Assembly (NCBI RefSeq): GCF_007954585.1
Contig: NZ_CP042382.1
Span: 2,170,001-2,234,000 of the forward strand
Source: Pistricoccus aurantiacus
GTDB lineage: Bacteria > Pseudomonadota > Gammaproteobacteria > Pseudomonadales > Halomonadaceae
DNA length: 64,000 bases
Direction: 5' to 3'
Positions 19,163-26,995 of the stretch are shown here, one piece after another. The position numbers and the translations under genes are program-made. The notes beneath the pieces are model-generated. The model was not told where the DNA came from and searched no databases. It saw only the letters and a list, made by a program, of their open reading frames with translations. Each line of letters begins with the position of its first letter. The stretch's first letter is position 1.

Positions 19163-20326
19163 ATGCGTATTCTCGTCGACGCCAATATTCCCTTCGCGCA
19201 GGAGTGCTTCGGCGAACTCGGCACCATAAAGCGCTTACCCGGGCGGGAGATCGACACCGCCAGCGTGGGCAAGGTGGATATCCTGATCCTGCGCTCGGTG
19301 ACTCGGGTCGACGAGGCGCTGCTGGATGGTTCGAAGGTGCGCTTTGTCGGCACCTGCACCATCGGCACGGATCATATCGATCTGGCGGTGCTGGAAGCCC
19401 GAGGTATTGGCTTTGCCAATGCGCCGGGCTGCAATGCCCAGACGGTAGTGGACTACGTGCTGTCCTGTCTGCTGCTGGCGGCGGAACACGATGGAAAGCA
19501 ACCGGACCAGCGCCGAGTCGGTATCGTCGGCGCCGGCAACGTGGGCCGGCGCCTTTACCGGCGGCTAAGCGCGCTGGGCATCGATTGCCTGGTATGTGAT
19601 CCGCCACGGGCAGTCCAGCCACGAGCGGAAACAGAAGGCAGCGAGGGGTTCGTCGATCTCGATACCTTGATCGCCGAGTGCGACACCCTCTGCCTGCATA
19701 CCCCGCTGGTGGAGGAAGGTCCCTATCCGACCCGGCATCTGCTGGATGAACGGTGTATCGAGGCACTTATGCCTGGCACTCTGTTGATCAGCGCCGGACG
19801 CGGCGATTGCCTGGACGGCGCGGCGCTCAAGCAGCGTCTGATCGCACGCAATGATTTGATTGCCATGCTGGACGTCTGGGAAAATGAGCCGGCTATCGAC
19901 GACGAACTGGCCCGGCGGGTGACCGTCGCCACGCCGCATATCGCTGGCTACAGCCTGGATGGCAAGCTGCGCGGCACCTACCAGGTTTACCAGGCGCTGA
20001 TGCAGTACCTTGGCTTGCCATGCCGCCTGACGCTGGACACGTTGTCGCCGCCCCCGGCGCTGGTTTCACTGACCCTGGATGCGGGACTGGACAAATGGCA
20101 GGCGCTGCGCCTGTGCACTCGTGCCTGCTATGACGTGCGTCAGGATCATCTGGGGCTGTCACGCTATCAAGCGACAAGAGGCATGGCGGTGGGGTTCGAT
20201 GCCTATCGCGCCGAGTATCCGCTGCGTCGGGAGTTTTCCACCCTGGAAGTAAAACTCAAGCCCGGCGCAGGGCAACACGCGGCGATGCTAGAAGCCGCCG
20301 GCTTTCGCGTCAGGGAAACAGCATAA
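19163..20326 (+). CDS. pdxB: Erythronate-4-phosphate dehydrogenase PdxB
   Basis: Second step of the DXP-dependent pyridoxal-phosphate pathway, oxidising 4-phosphoerythronate. D-2-hydroxyacid dehydrogenase fold: GTCTIGTDHIDL, the NAD-binding GIVGAGNVGRRLYRRL, catalytic Arg in SAGRGDCLDG, Glu in DVWENEP and His in TPHIAGYS, plus the PdxB-specific C-terminal dimerisation domain. ATG 19163 (MRILVDAN) is chosen over GTG 19160 because of ACGGAG five nt upstream. Confidence 0.95.
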   Translation: MRILVDANIPFAQECFGELGTIKRLPGREIDTASVGKVDILILRSVTRVDEALLDGSKVRFVGTCTIGTDHIDLAVLEARGIGFANAPGCNAQTVVDYVLSCLLLAAEHDGKQPDQRRVGIVGAGNVGRRLYRRLSALGIDCLVCDPPRAVQPRAETEGSEGFVDLDTLIAECDTLCLHTPLVEEGPYPTRHLLDERCIEALMPGTLLISAGRGDCLDGAALKQRLIARNDLIAMLDVWENEPAIDDELARRVTVATPHIAGYSLDGKLRGTYQVYQALMQYLGLPCRLTLDTLSPPPALVSLTLDAGLDKWQALRLCTRACYDVRQDHLGLSRYQATRGMAVGFDAYRAEYPLRREFSTLEVKLKPGAGQHAAMLEAAGFRVRETA

Positions 20327-20355
20327 GGCCCGCACATGGCGGGCCTTAGGTTTTT
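20324..20355 (+). terminator. Rho-independent terminator of pdxB
   Basis: Perfect 10-bp stem TAAGGCCCGC (20324-20333) / GCGGGCCTTA (20339-20348), 5-nt loop, then GGTTTTTA. The stem begins with the pdxB stop codon itself. Confidence 0.85.
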
Positions 20356-20394
20356 ACTTTGGACGAGTCGACTCGTCATGAAAAACGCAGCGGA

Positions 20395-21297
20395 TCATTG
20401 GCGGTAAGCGGATTCCTTCAGCGCCCGGATACGATCATCCAGCGGCGGGTGGCTGGCGAACAGCCGCTCCATGATCTTGCGGGTCTGGCCGGTGGTGATG
20501 GCGAAGGCGGTCAAGGTTTCCGGCATCTGATCCGGCATCTGACTTTCCGATTTCAGCCGGGCCAAGGCGTTGATCATCGAGCCGGTACCGGCGAGCCTGG
20601 CGCCGGCAGCGTCCGCCCGGTATTCCCGAAAGCGCGAGAACCAGGCAACGATAATCGAAGCCACCAGACCGAAAACAACTTCCAGCACCATGACCACGGC
20701 GAAATAGCCGATAAAGCCCAGGCCGCCGCCTTCGTCCCGGCCGCGCAGGAAGCTGTCCACCACCTGGGCGACGATACGCGCGAAGAACATCACGAAGGTG
20801 TTGAGCACCCCCTGAATCAGCGCCAGGGTCACCATGTCGCCATTGGCCACGTGACCGATCTCATGGCCCAGTACCGCGCGAACTTCTTCTGGTCGCATGC
20901 GGTTCAACAGACCGGCGGAGACCGCCACCAGCGCAGCGTTCTTGTTCCAGCCGGTGGCAAAGGCGTTGGATTGCTGGGCGGGAAAGATCCCCACCTCCGG
21001 CATTTCGATGCCCGCCTCCCGAGCCAGCTCCGCTACGGTATCCAGCAGCCACTTTTCCGTTTCGTTGCGGGGTTGATCGATCACTTGGGTGCCGGTACTG
21101 CGCTTGGCTGCCCACTTGGAAATGAACAGCGACACCAGAGAGCCCGCCATGCCCACCACGAAGCAGAAGATCAGCAGGCTGGTCATGTTCAAGCCGTTGG
21201 CCTGCAGGTAGGACTCCACCCCGAGCAAGCGCAGGGTGACACTGGCCACCAGCACCACCGCCAGGTTGGTCGCCAGAAAAAGGATAATTCTCATCAT
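20395..21297 (-). CDS. htpX: Membrane protease HtpX
   Basis: Inner-membrane zinc metalloprotease acting with FtsH in quality control of misfolded membrane proteins. The 300-aa protein has two N-terminal membrane helices, the zinc motif [10 protein letters not shown] near residue 140, two more helices, and the third zinc ligand Glu in the EYRAD segment; the C-terminus [13 protein letters not shown] is characteristic. Start at [11 protein letters not shown] with AGGAGA nine nt upstream; the long upstream open frame overlaps alaA and is spurious. alaA lies upstream in the same direction. Confidence 0.95.
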   Translation of the reverse strand: MMRIILFLATNLAVVLVASVTLRLLGVESYLQANGLNMTSLLIFCFVVGMAGSLVSLFISKWAAKRSTGTQVIDQPRNETEKWLLDTVAELAREAGIEMPEVGIFPAQQSNAFATGWNKNAALVAVSAGLLNRMRPEEVRAVLGHEIGHVANGDMVTLALIQGVLNTFVMFFARIVAQVVDSFLRGRDEGGGLGFIGYFAVVMVLEVVFGLVASIIVAWFSRFREYRADAAGARLAGTGSMINALARLKSESQMPDQMPETLTAFAITTGQTRKIMERLFASHPPLDDRIRALKESAYRQ

Positions 21298-21449
21298 CTT
21301 GCCTGTTCTCCTGAAACATGTCGCAAGTCGGCGTTCGAACGGCGCACTCGCCGATAAAGGTTGCAGCGTTAGATACGGGCTTTCCCAAGAGGTTTCAAGC
21401 GTCTTTTTCAACGACTTACTTTCAGGTGCTTGTATTTCGATCAATCCAT

Positions 21450-22682
21450 CTATTGGCGATAACTCTCGAGAAAGTGCGCGAAACGATCCAGGGCCGCATC
21501 GAGCTGATCCACCCAGGGCAGGGTGACGATACGCACATGATCCGGTTCCGGCCAGTTGAAGGCGGTGCCTTGCACCAACAGGATCTTTTCCTGCAGCAGC
21601 AGATCCAGCACCAGCTTCTGATCGTCGATGATGGAATAGACCTTTGGGTCGAGCCTGGGGAAGGCGTATAACGCGCCCTTTGGCTTGACGCAGGATACCC
21701 CCGGGATGGCATTGAGCTTGTCGAAGGTGAGGTCGCGCTGTGCCTTGAGGCGTCCCCCGGGAAGAATCAGATCGTTGATCGACTGATAGCCACCCAAGGC
21801 GGTTTGGATGGCATGCTGAGCGGGCACGTTGGCGCACAGACGCATCGAAGCCAGCATATTGAGCCCCTGCAAGAAATCCGCGGCGCGCTGCTTGGCGGCG
21901 TTGCCGGAAATGATCATCCAGCCGGAGCGAAAGCCGGCGCAGCGATAGCTCTTCGACAGGCCGTTCAGGGTGATGACCAACTGATCCCCTGCCGCCAGGG
22001 CGGCGGTGGAGACGTGTTCCGCGTCGTCATAGAGAATCTTGTCGTAGATCTCGTCGGAAAACACCACCAGACGATGCTGCTCGGCGATGGACAAAAGCTC
22101 CCGCAGCACCTCCGGCGGATATACCGCCCCGGTAGGGTTGTTGGGATTGATCAATACCAGGGCCCGGGTGTGACTGGTGATCTTGTCTCGCAGATCGCTC
22201 ATGTCCGGCGCCCAGTCCGCCTGCTCGTCGCACAGGTAATGTACCGCGTGGCCGCCGGAGAGATTGACCGCCGCAGTCCACAGCGGATAGTCCGGCGCCG
22301 GGATCAGCACTTCGTCGCCGTCGTTGAGCAGGGCTTGCATGGCCATCACGATCAGCTCGGAAACGCCGTTGCCGATGAAGATATCTTCAATCCCTACCCC
22401 GGGAATGTCCTTGCGCTGACATTCCTGCATGATCGCCTTGCGGGCGGAATAAAGCCCCTTGGAGTCGCAGTAGCCCTGGGCGGTGGGCAGGTTGCGCATC
22501 ACGTCCTGAAGGATTTCTTCCGGCGCCTCGAAACCGAAAGGGGCAGGATTACCGATATTGAGCTTGAGAATACGATGGCCTTCTTCTTCCAGGCGCTTGG
22601 CATGATCAAGCACCGGACCACGAATGTCATAGCAGACGTTATCGAGCTTGTGGGACTTTCTTAGCGGGGTCGAGGTATCCAT
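21450..22682 (-). CDS. alaA: Glutamate-pyruvate aminotransferase AlaA-type
   Basis: PLP-dependent class I aminotransferase making alanine from pyruvate and glutamate. At 410 aa it resembles E. coli Ala[58 protein letters not shown], and the PLP lysine in [17 protein letters not shown]. Substrate choice is inferred from overall similarity; another amino acid is possible. It is followed by htpX after 150 bp. Confidence 0.88.
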   Translation of the reverse strand: MDTSTPLRKSHKLDNVCYDIRGPVLDHAKRLEEEGHRILKLNIGNPAPFGFEAPEEILQDVMRNLPTAQGYCDSKGLYSARKAIMQECQRKDIPGVGIEDIFIGNGVSELIVMAMQALLNDGDEVLIPAPDYPLWTAAVNLSGGHAVHYLCDEQADWAPDMSDLRDKITSHTRALVLINPNNPTGAVYPPEVLRELLSIAEQHRLVVFSDEIYDKILYDDAEHVSTAALAAGDQLVITLNGLSKSYRCAGFRSGWMIISGNAAKQRAADFLQGLNMLASMRLCANVPAQHAIQTALGGYQSINDLILPGGRLKAQRDLTFDKLNAIPGVSCVKPKGALYAFPRLDPKVYSIIDDQKLVLDLLLQEKILLVQGTAFNWPEPDHVRIVTLPWVDQLDAALDRFAHFLESYRQ

Positions 22683-22751
22683 GCGGTATCCAAGTACTCA
22701 TGTTCAAAAATGCGGTTTCAACGATGCGGGTTCGACAATGCGTCAAGCGGG

Positions 22752-23744
22752 TCAGGAGACCGAGGGTGAAGACGAGACGGCATCTTCACCAGCGCCTGTT
22801 TCTGGCAAAGGAATATCCGCCGGGGTTTCCAGAGTCAGACGGCCCAGCTTGCCGTCGCGAAGTTCGTGCAACAGTACCTCGGCGCCGCGATGCCAGTCGA
22901 CCTCGCCCCCGGGGCGCAGGCCACCGCGCCTGGCGGCGATCTCACCGAGTATCGCCTCGCCGTCGAAGCCGGCCCGGGCCAGCAGATCCTGAAAGGCGGG
23001 GCCGTCCGTATCCACGTCGGCCGCATCCACGTCGGCCGCATCGACCTCGGTGCTCTGCGGATTGACGCGGTAGGCGGGAAGGGCAGCAAGTTTATAGCGG
23101 GTCTTGAGCGCCTCGGGATAGCGCCGAGCCAGCTCCGCCGCCGCCACGATCGCCACATCGATATAGTCCATGGCGGTATCGCGAATGGCGCCGCTGGCGG
23201 CCAGGCGGTAGGCACTGGCCTGATCCTCGATCTTTGGCCACAGCACGCCGGGCGTGTCGATCAGGGCCACGCGGCCGTCGATGCGCACCTTCTGCTGGCG
23301 CTTGGTCACCGCCGGCTCGTTGCCGGTTCTGGCGATCTTGCGCCCGGCCAGGCCGTTGATCAGCGTCGATTTTCCAACATTGGGAATGCCCATCACCATG
23401 ACCCGCACGTCGCGATCGGCGCGAATATGTCCGGCCAGTTCATGGCACAGTCCGGGAATACGCTTGAGCTCCTTTGCCTGCGTGGTGGTGATCGCCAGGG
23501 CACGGGTGTTCGTCTCGGCATCGAAGTGAGCCACCCATTCCCGGGTTCGCTCCGGATCCGCCAGATCCGCCCGGGAAAGAAGCTTGAGCACCGGCTTGTG
23601 CTCCGTCAGCTCCGCCAGCATGGGATTGGCGCTGGAGTAGGGCAAGCGAGCGTCCAGCACCTCGAGCACGACATCGATTTCCGGCAGCGCTTCCTTGATC
23701 TGCCGACGCGCCTTATGCATGTGTCCCGGATACCAGCCGAGCAT
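22752..23744 (-). CDS. Circularly permuted GTPase, YlqF/RbgA family
   Basis: GTPase assisting late assembly of the large ribosomal subunit. The permuted motif order is visible: N-terminal WYPGHMHKA signature, a G4 element, then G1 GIPNVGKST and G3 DTPG, and a C-terminal helical domain. G4 reads SRAD instead of the usual NKAD. In the C-terminal half an acidic VDAADVDAADVD stretch comes from a 15-bp tandem repeat (about 23011-23045). Start ATG 23744 follows GCAGGAGAACGGGCTT; a TTG 18 nt upstream is less likely. Confidence 0.88.
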   Translation of the reverse strand: MLGWYPGHMHKARRQIKEALPEIDVVLEVLDARLPYSSANPMLAELTEHKPVLKLLSRADLADPERTREWVAHFDAETNTRALAITTTQAKELKRIPGLCHELAGHIRADRDVRVMVMGIPNVGKSTLINGLAGRKIARTGNEPAVTKRQQKVRIDGRVALIDTPGVLWPKIEDQASAYRLAASGAIRDTAMDYIDVAIVAAAELARRYPEALKTRYKLAALPAYRVNPQSTEVDAADVDAADVDTDGPAFQDLLARAGFDGEAILGEIAARRGGLRPGGEVDWHRGAEVLLHELRDGKLGRLTLETPADIPLPETGAGEDAVSSSPSVS

Positions 23745-23850
23745 AAGCCCGTTCTCCTGCAATTGTCTAAAAGACGAACATAGTAAGGCGCAGGGCGAGC
23801 GGTGAACAGATACTCAAGGCTTGATAGCGAATCCGGGATCTCGCTCGTCG

Positions 23851-24252
23851 CTATTCACCGCGATGAAAATTTAGCGCCACGTCGTTGATGCAGTAGCGTT
23901 GCCCGGTAGTCTGAGGCGGGCCATCCGGGAAGACGTGGCCCAGGTGCGCGCCGCAGCTCGAGCAGACCACTTCCGTGCGCCGCATGCCGTGGGAATCATC
24001 CTGATGCTCCTCGACCCGACCCTTGCCGAAGGGGCGATCGAAGCTCGGCCAGCCGCAGCCCGCGTCGAACTTATGCTCGTTTTCAAACAGAGGCGCATCG
24101 CAACAGATGCAGTGATAGATGCCGTGTTCATCCGTCACCCGGTAATTGCCGGTAAACGGACGTTCGGTGCCTTTTTCCCGAGTGACCCGGTACTGCTCGG
24201 CGGTCAATTGTTCTCGCCACTGCTGGTCGGTTTTCTCGACTCGACGGGCCAT
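23851..24252 (-). CDS. msrB: Peptide-methionine (R)-S-oxide reductase MsrB
   Basis: Repairs methionine-R-sulfoxide in proteins. The 133-aa sequence has both zinc-binding CxxC pairs (CICC and CSSC), the GCGWPSF signature, HLGHVFPDG, and the resolving/catalytic Cys in [21 protein letters not shown] precedes ATG 24252. An IS5-family element ends only 48 bp upstream of the start, so the native promoter may have been displaced or replaced. Confidence 0.95.
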   Translation of the reverse strand: MARRVEKTDQQWREQLTAEQYRVTREKGTERPFTGNYRVTDEHGIYHCICCDAPLFENEHKFDAGCGWPSFDRPFGKGRVEEHQDDSHGMRRTEVVCSSCGAHLGHVFPDGPPQTTGQRYCINDVALNFHRGE

Positions 24253-24303
24253 GGTCGTCTCCTTTGCCCATTAGGGCGATGTGTCAGGGTGAATGCTTAG
24301 AAT

Positions 24304-24735
24304 CTATCCGTAAATAATATTCACTTTAAGCGGTACCTTCCGAAACGCGATAATGGCCGCCGCCAATTGGTTGAGGGCGCGAAAGCTGCGCGCCAGCTTT
24401 TCGTAACGCACCAGAAGCTTGCGAAACCGATTGAACCAGCTATGAGCGACTTCCACGATCCAGCGCCGAGCTCGTTTACCAGGACGCTGCTTGAGCTGTT
24501 GCGCTTCCTCATGCCGTCCCCGGACATGCGGAATGTAGCCATGCCCCAGCATCGTCGACATGGCAGCCTTTCCTCGGTAGCCAGCATCGGCACATAGATG
24601 CTTGGAACGGCGAATAGGCGGGTTGGGACGTTTGATCTGGATCGCGTCGAGTACCGCCTCCATCTGGGTCACATCATGCCGATTCGCGCCGGTAACGGTG
24701 AGTGATAACGGGACGCCACGCCCGTCGACCAACAA
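24304..24735 (-). CDS. IS5-family transposase, downstream frame (OrfB)
   Basis: A 143-aa frame carrying the remaining DDE residues: LLVDGRGVPLSLTVTGANRH precedes the ATG used, ADAGYRGKA holds the second Asp, and VEVAHSWFNRFRKL the catalytic Glu with the family H/Y(2)R pattern. It overlaps OrfA by 62 nt and is in the +1 frame relative to it. A full transposase would need slippage on the seven-A run; whether this is programmed or a loss of function cannot be told from sequence. Confidence 0.85.
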   Translation of the reverse strand: MLVDGRGVPLSLTVTGANRHDVTQMEAVLDAIQIKRPNPPIRRSKHLCADAGYRGKAAMSTMLGHGYIPHVRGRHEEAQQLKQRPGKRARRWIVEVAHSWFNRFRKLLVRYEKLARSFRALNQLAAAIIAFRKVPLKVNIIYG

Positions 24736-25162
24736 ATGCCGCTTGCTGCCGTTTTTTTCCCCGGTCAGTCGGATTGGGACCGACCTGTTCCTGTGCCAGC
24801 GGCGCTTTCAGCGTCGCGCCATCAATGCTCTGCCAACGCCAGGCGATACCTTCCATCTCGTCGTACTCGGCCAATCCGGCTCGCCAGAGTGCCTCAAAGA
24901 AGCCGGCAGCCTCCCATTCCAGGAACCGCTTATGGACGGCACTGGCACTGCCAAAACGTTCAGCCGGCAACGCCTTCCACTGACATCCTGTCCGTAACAC
25001 ATACACGATGGCTTCGAAGACCAGACGAGCAGGCTTGGGCTTGCGCCCACCGCCGGGCTTGCGCTGGTATTCCCGGTTCGCTGACCTAGACTGCGCCGGG
25101 GGAATCAATGGCGCTACGCGGCTCCAGAACTCATCCGTCACTTCCCAGGAGTTTACACCCAT
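24674..25162 (-). CDS. IS5-family transposase, upstream frame (OrfA)
   Basis: A 162-aa frame with the DUF4096-type N-terminus of IS5-family transposases: EFWSRVAPLIPP, GGGRKP, YVLRTGCQWKALP, FGSASAVHKRF, then the start of the DDE core at WQSIDGATLKAP (first catalytic Asp) and GPNPTDRGKK. After a run of GGGG plus seven A (about 24750-24760) the conserved reading continues in the next frame; dropping one A would give TDRGKNGSKRHLLVDGRG. The rest of this frame is out of phase. Confidence 0.88.
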   Translation of the reverse strand: MGVNSWEVTDEFWSRVAPLIPPAQSRSANREYQRKPGGGRKPKPARLVFEAIVYVLRTGCQWKALPAERFGSASAVHKRFLEWEAAGFFEALWRAGLAEYDEMEGIAWRWQSIDGATLKAPLAQEQVGPNPTDRGKKRQQAAFVGRRAWRPVITHRYRRESA

Positions 25163-25295
25163 GAGGAAAATCCCGTACTGCTGAAAACGTCACCCCAGCG
25201 TGCACCAATCACTATTTACGGACAAGTTCTTACTCTCTAAAAGTCGGATTCCGTCTGACAAGAATCCACCAAAAGAAATTCCCGCGTCTCGGTTG

Positions 25296-25324
25296 TTGAC
25301 AGCAGGAAAAGAGCTTACTAGTAT
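25296..25324 (+). promoter_or_regulatory. Sigma-70 promoter of the tRNA-Glu/tRNA-Gly unit
   Basis: Consensus -35 TTGACA (25296-25301), 17-bp spacer, -10 TAGTAT (25319-25324), then a GC-rich discriminator ACGCGCC typical of stable-RNA promoters under stringent control. It lies 25 bp before tRNA-Glu. Confidence 0.8.
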
Positions 25325-25349
25325 ACGCGCCACCTGAACGAGGTCATGC

Positions 25350-25425
25350 GTCCCATTCGTCTAGTGGTCCAGGACACCGCCCTTTCACGGCGGTAACAGG
25401 GGTTCGAACCCCCTATGGGACGCCA
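25350..25425 (+). tRNA. tRNA-Glu (TTC)
   Basis: 76-nt cloverleaf: acceptor GTCCCAT/ATGGGAC, anticodon stem CCGCC/GGCGG around loop CTTTCAC with anticodon TTC, T arm AGGGG TTCGAAC CCCCT, encoded CCA. Followed 21 nt later by tRNA-Gly. Confidence 0.96.
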
Positions 25426-25446
25426 CTTCTTTATCCTCGGGATCAA

Positions 25447-25521
25447 GCGGGAATAGCTCAGTGGTAGAGCATCGCCTTGCCAAGGCGAGGGTCGCGAGTT
25501 CGAATCTCGTTTCCCGCTCCA
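25447..25521 (+). tRNA. tRNA-Gly (GCC)
   Basis: 75-nt cloverleaf: acceptor GCGGGAA/TTCCCGC, anticodon stem TCGCC/GGCGA around loop TTGCCAA with anticodon GCC, T loop TTCGAAT, encoded CCA. Degenerate copies of its 3' half follow. Confidence 0.96.
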
Positions 25522-25540
25522 GATTTGTATATCGAGCAAG

Positions 25541-25597
25541 CTAGGCAAGGGTCGCGAGGTGGAGCGCCCCCCCCGGTCGATCTCGTTTTCCGCTCCA
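25541..25597 (+). pseudogene. Relic of tRNA-Gly 3' half (copy 2)
   Basis: Matches the intact tRNA-Gly from the anticodon-stem 3' side (GGCAAGGGTCGCGAG) to the acceptor and CCA (TTTTCCGCTCCAGATTT), but a GC-rich insert of about 16 nt with a run of eight or more C interrupts the T loop. No D arm. Confidence 0.7.
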
Positions 25598-25616
25598 GAT
25601 TTATTCAATCAGCGAA

Positions 25617-25692
25617 CTAGCCAAGGCGAAGGTCGCGAGCTGGTGCGCCAGCCCGGTGGAGCGCCACCCGGTCGATCTCGTTTCCCGCTCCA
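25617..25692 (+). pseudogene. Relic of tRNA-Gly 3' half (copy 3)
   Basis: Again begins at the anticodon-stem 3' side (GCCAAGGCGAAGGTCGCGAG) and ends TTTCCCGCTCCA. The T loop contains two tandem units of the form TGGNGCGCCANCCCGG, each able to fold as a short hairpin, in place of the normal loop. Confidence 0.7.
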
Positions 25693-25714
25693 AGAACCTA
25701 GCCAGTTCTGATAC

Positions 25715-25786
25715 GCCCCATTCTTCAGTGCTCCAGAACGCCACCTTTTATGGCGTCAATCGGGGGTCCCGTTCGCCATGGGTCCG
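25715..25786 (+). pseudogene. Decayed tRNA-Glu copy
   Basis: Aligns end to end with the intact tRNA-Glu: GCCCCATTCTTC for GTCCCATTCGTC, then TGCTCCAGAACGCCACC, CTTTTATGGCG in place of the anticodon arm, GGGGGTCCCG for the T arm and CATGGGTCCG at the acceptor. Stem mismatches and a missing intact T loop make it non-functional. Confidence 0.65.
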
Positions 25787-25813
25787 CTGACCTTTCCCTC
25801 CTTGCATCTCGCC

Positions 25814-26377
25814 CTAATACGCCCAGACGACTGCCATCAACAAACCCCAGGCGAGTATGCCGCAGGCAATGACGGTGTAGGTGGCCGACATGGCCACTAT
25901 ATCGTTGCTTTCTCGCCGGCAAAGCGCTTGCAAGCCGTGATAGATCAGGCTGCAGGAAATGCCCAGGGCCACCAGCACCGCCAGGGCATTGAGCAAAAGG
26001 CTGGGAACGAACAGTACCAGCGCCGAGCTCCACAAGGGTAGAGGCGCCATGGCGGCGAGCAGATAGGCGTCGTGATAGCTGATCGATAGTTCACGACTGT
26101 TGGCGATGGAGTGAATCAACCAGCCCATGACGAAGAAGGTCAGTAGCTCCGCCAAGAACAGAATAGTGGTGATATGGCGCCAGGAACGATCCGCGAAACC
26201 TGGCGCAAAGTCGTTTCCGTAATGTGTGCCGGCATAGTAGAGCATCAGCGGCGGTATCAGCGACATGGGTAATACCACCACCCAGGCCAGCAGGGGGATC
26301 GGAGGCTGGCGCTGCTGGAGTTCTCGCCAGCCGGAGCGGCGGCTAAAGGGCAAGCTGATAACGGTCATGACATTCAT
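25814..26377 (-). CDS. Yip1-domain integral membrane protein
   Basis: A 187-aa protein with about five hydrophobic helices (near residues 30-50, 70-95, 105-130, 130-150, 160-185) and Yip1-family features: FAELLTFF-like second helix, YHDAYLLAAMAPLPLW at the middle, and a G-rich C-terminal helix. Bacterial Yip1 proteins have no settled function. Start ATG 26377 follows AAGGTG; five upstream codons are dropped. Divergent from marR, with a perfect palindrome in between. Confidence 0.72.
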   Translation of the reverse strand: MNVMTVISLPFSRRSGWRELQQRQPPIPLLAWVVVLPMSLIPPLMLYYAGTHYGNDFAPGFADRSWRHITTILFLAELLTFFVMGWLIHSIANSRELSISYHDAYLLAAMAPLPLWSSALVLFVPSLLLNALAVLVALGISCSLIYHGLQALCRRESNDIVAMSATYTVIACGILAWGLLMAVVWAY

Positions 26378-26427
26378 GGCGCACCTTTCCATGCAAACAG
26401 ACTTGTGAAAGACCCGGCGAGTCTTTT

Positions 26428-26444
26428 ATATCATAGTATGATAT
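26428..26444. promoter_or_regulatory. Perfect 17-bp palindrome, probable MarR operator
   Basis: ATATCATA-G-TATGATAT lies between the Yip1-like gene and marR, 39 bp before the marR start. Size and symmetry fit a MarR-dimer site; a related half-site TATGACAT recurs before the ABC transporter. Confidence 0.65.
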
Positions 26445-26483
26445 TTAATAGTGGTCGTACATCATTCTGTCAAGGAGGCTGGC

Positions 26484-26906
26484 GTGGAGCGCTATTCAGC
26501 CAAAAAATCTAATTCGCTGACCGACAAGGATTTTCAACGGCTATCGCAGTTCCGCTATCGTCTGCGCTGTTTTCTACGTCAAAGCGATGATCTGTGTCGG
26601 GCTCAAGGTCTGACGCCACTTCAATATCAGTTGCTGCTCCACCTCAAGGCCTGTGAAGGACGTGGATGGGCGACGGTAGGTGAGCTGGCGGAGCGGCTTC
26701 AAGCCAAGCATCACGGTACCGTCGCGCTGATTGATCGTTGCGAGGAAGCTGGGTTGGTGGAGCGTCGACCCGGCCAGCGCGACCGGCGCCAGATGCAAGT
26801 GCACCTGCTGGAGAAGGGCAATCGTCTGGTAGGGCGAATCGCAGAGTTGCACCAGCCGGAACTCATGCATCTGCAGGAGAAGCTGCTTGTCCCCGGCGGA
26901 CAATGA
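26484..26906 (+). CDS. MarR-family transcriptional regulator
   Basis: A 140-aa winged-helix regulator: LTPLQYQLLLHLK begins the DNA-binding domain, ATVGELAERLQAKHHGTVALIDRCEEAGLVERR is the recognition helix plus wing, and DRRQMQVHLLEKG completes it. GTG 26484 is chosen as start because AAGGAGG lies five nt upstream; the earlier GTG at 26451 has no RBS. It probably represses itself and the downstream ABC genes through the repeats at 26428 and 26945. Confidence 0.88.
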   Translation: MERYSAKKSNSLTDKDFQRLSQFRYRLRCFLRQSDDLCRAQGLTPLQYQLLLHLKACEGRGWATVGELAERLQAKHHGTVALIDRCEEAGLVERRPGQRDRRQMQVHLLEKGNRLVGRIAELHQPELMHLQEKLLVPGGQ

Positions 26907-26944
26907 AATCCTTTGCTCTGGTTGAGTTTCCGCGTCACGACCCA

Positions 26945-26970
26945 ATGTCATAACGCTATTCATATGACAT
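26945..26970. promoter_or_regulatory. Inverted repeat before ABC transporter, probable MarR site
   Basis: Perfect 8-bp arms ATGTCATA (26945-26952) and TATGACAT (26963-26970) with a 10-bp spacer, 25 bp before the ATPase start. The arm differs by one base from the TATGATAT arm of the palindrome before marR. Confidence 0.55.
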
Positions 26971-26995
26971 CTAACAATTTTAGACGAGGCGTTTC

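Larger units (their letters stand above)
24300..25229. mobile_element. IS5-family insertion sequence (IS427-like), 930 bp
   Basis: Two overlapping transposase frames on the minus strand are bounded by imperfect terminal inverted repeats: left end GAATCTATCCGTAAATAAT (24300), right end read inward GAACTTGTCCGTAAATAGT (from 25229), 14 of 19 matching with a shared TCCGTAAATA core. A 3-bp direct repeat TTA flanks it (24297-24299 and 25230-25232), as expected for the IS427 group. The ends and target duplication look intact, so insertion may be recent. Confidence 0.85.

Noticed and set aside
20359-21357. Plus-strand frame of 332 codons
   Set aside because: Antisense shadow of htpX.
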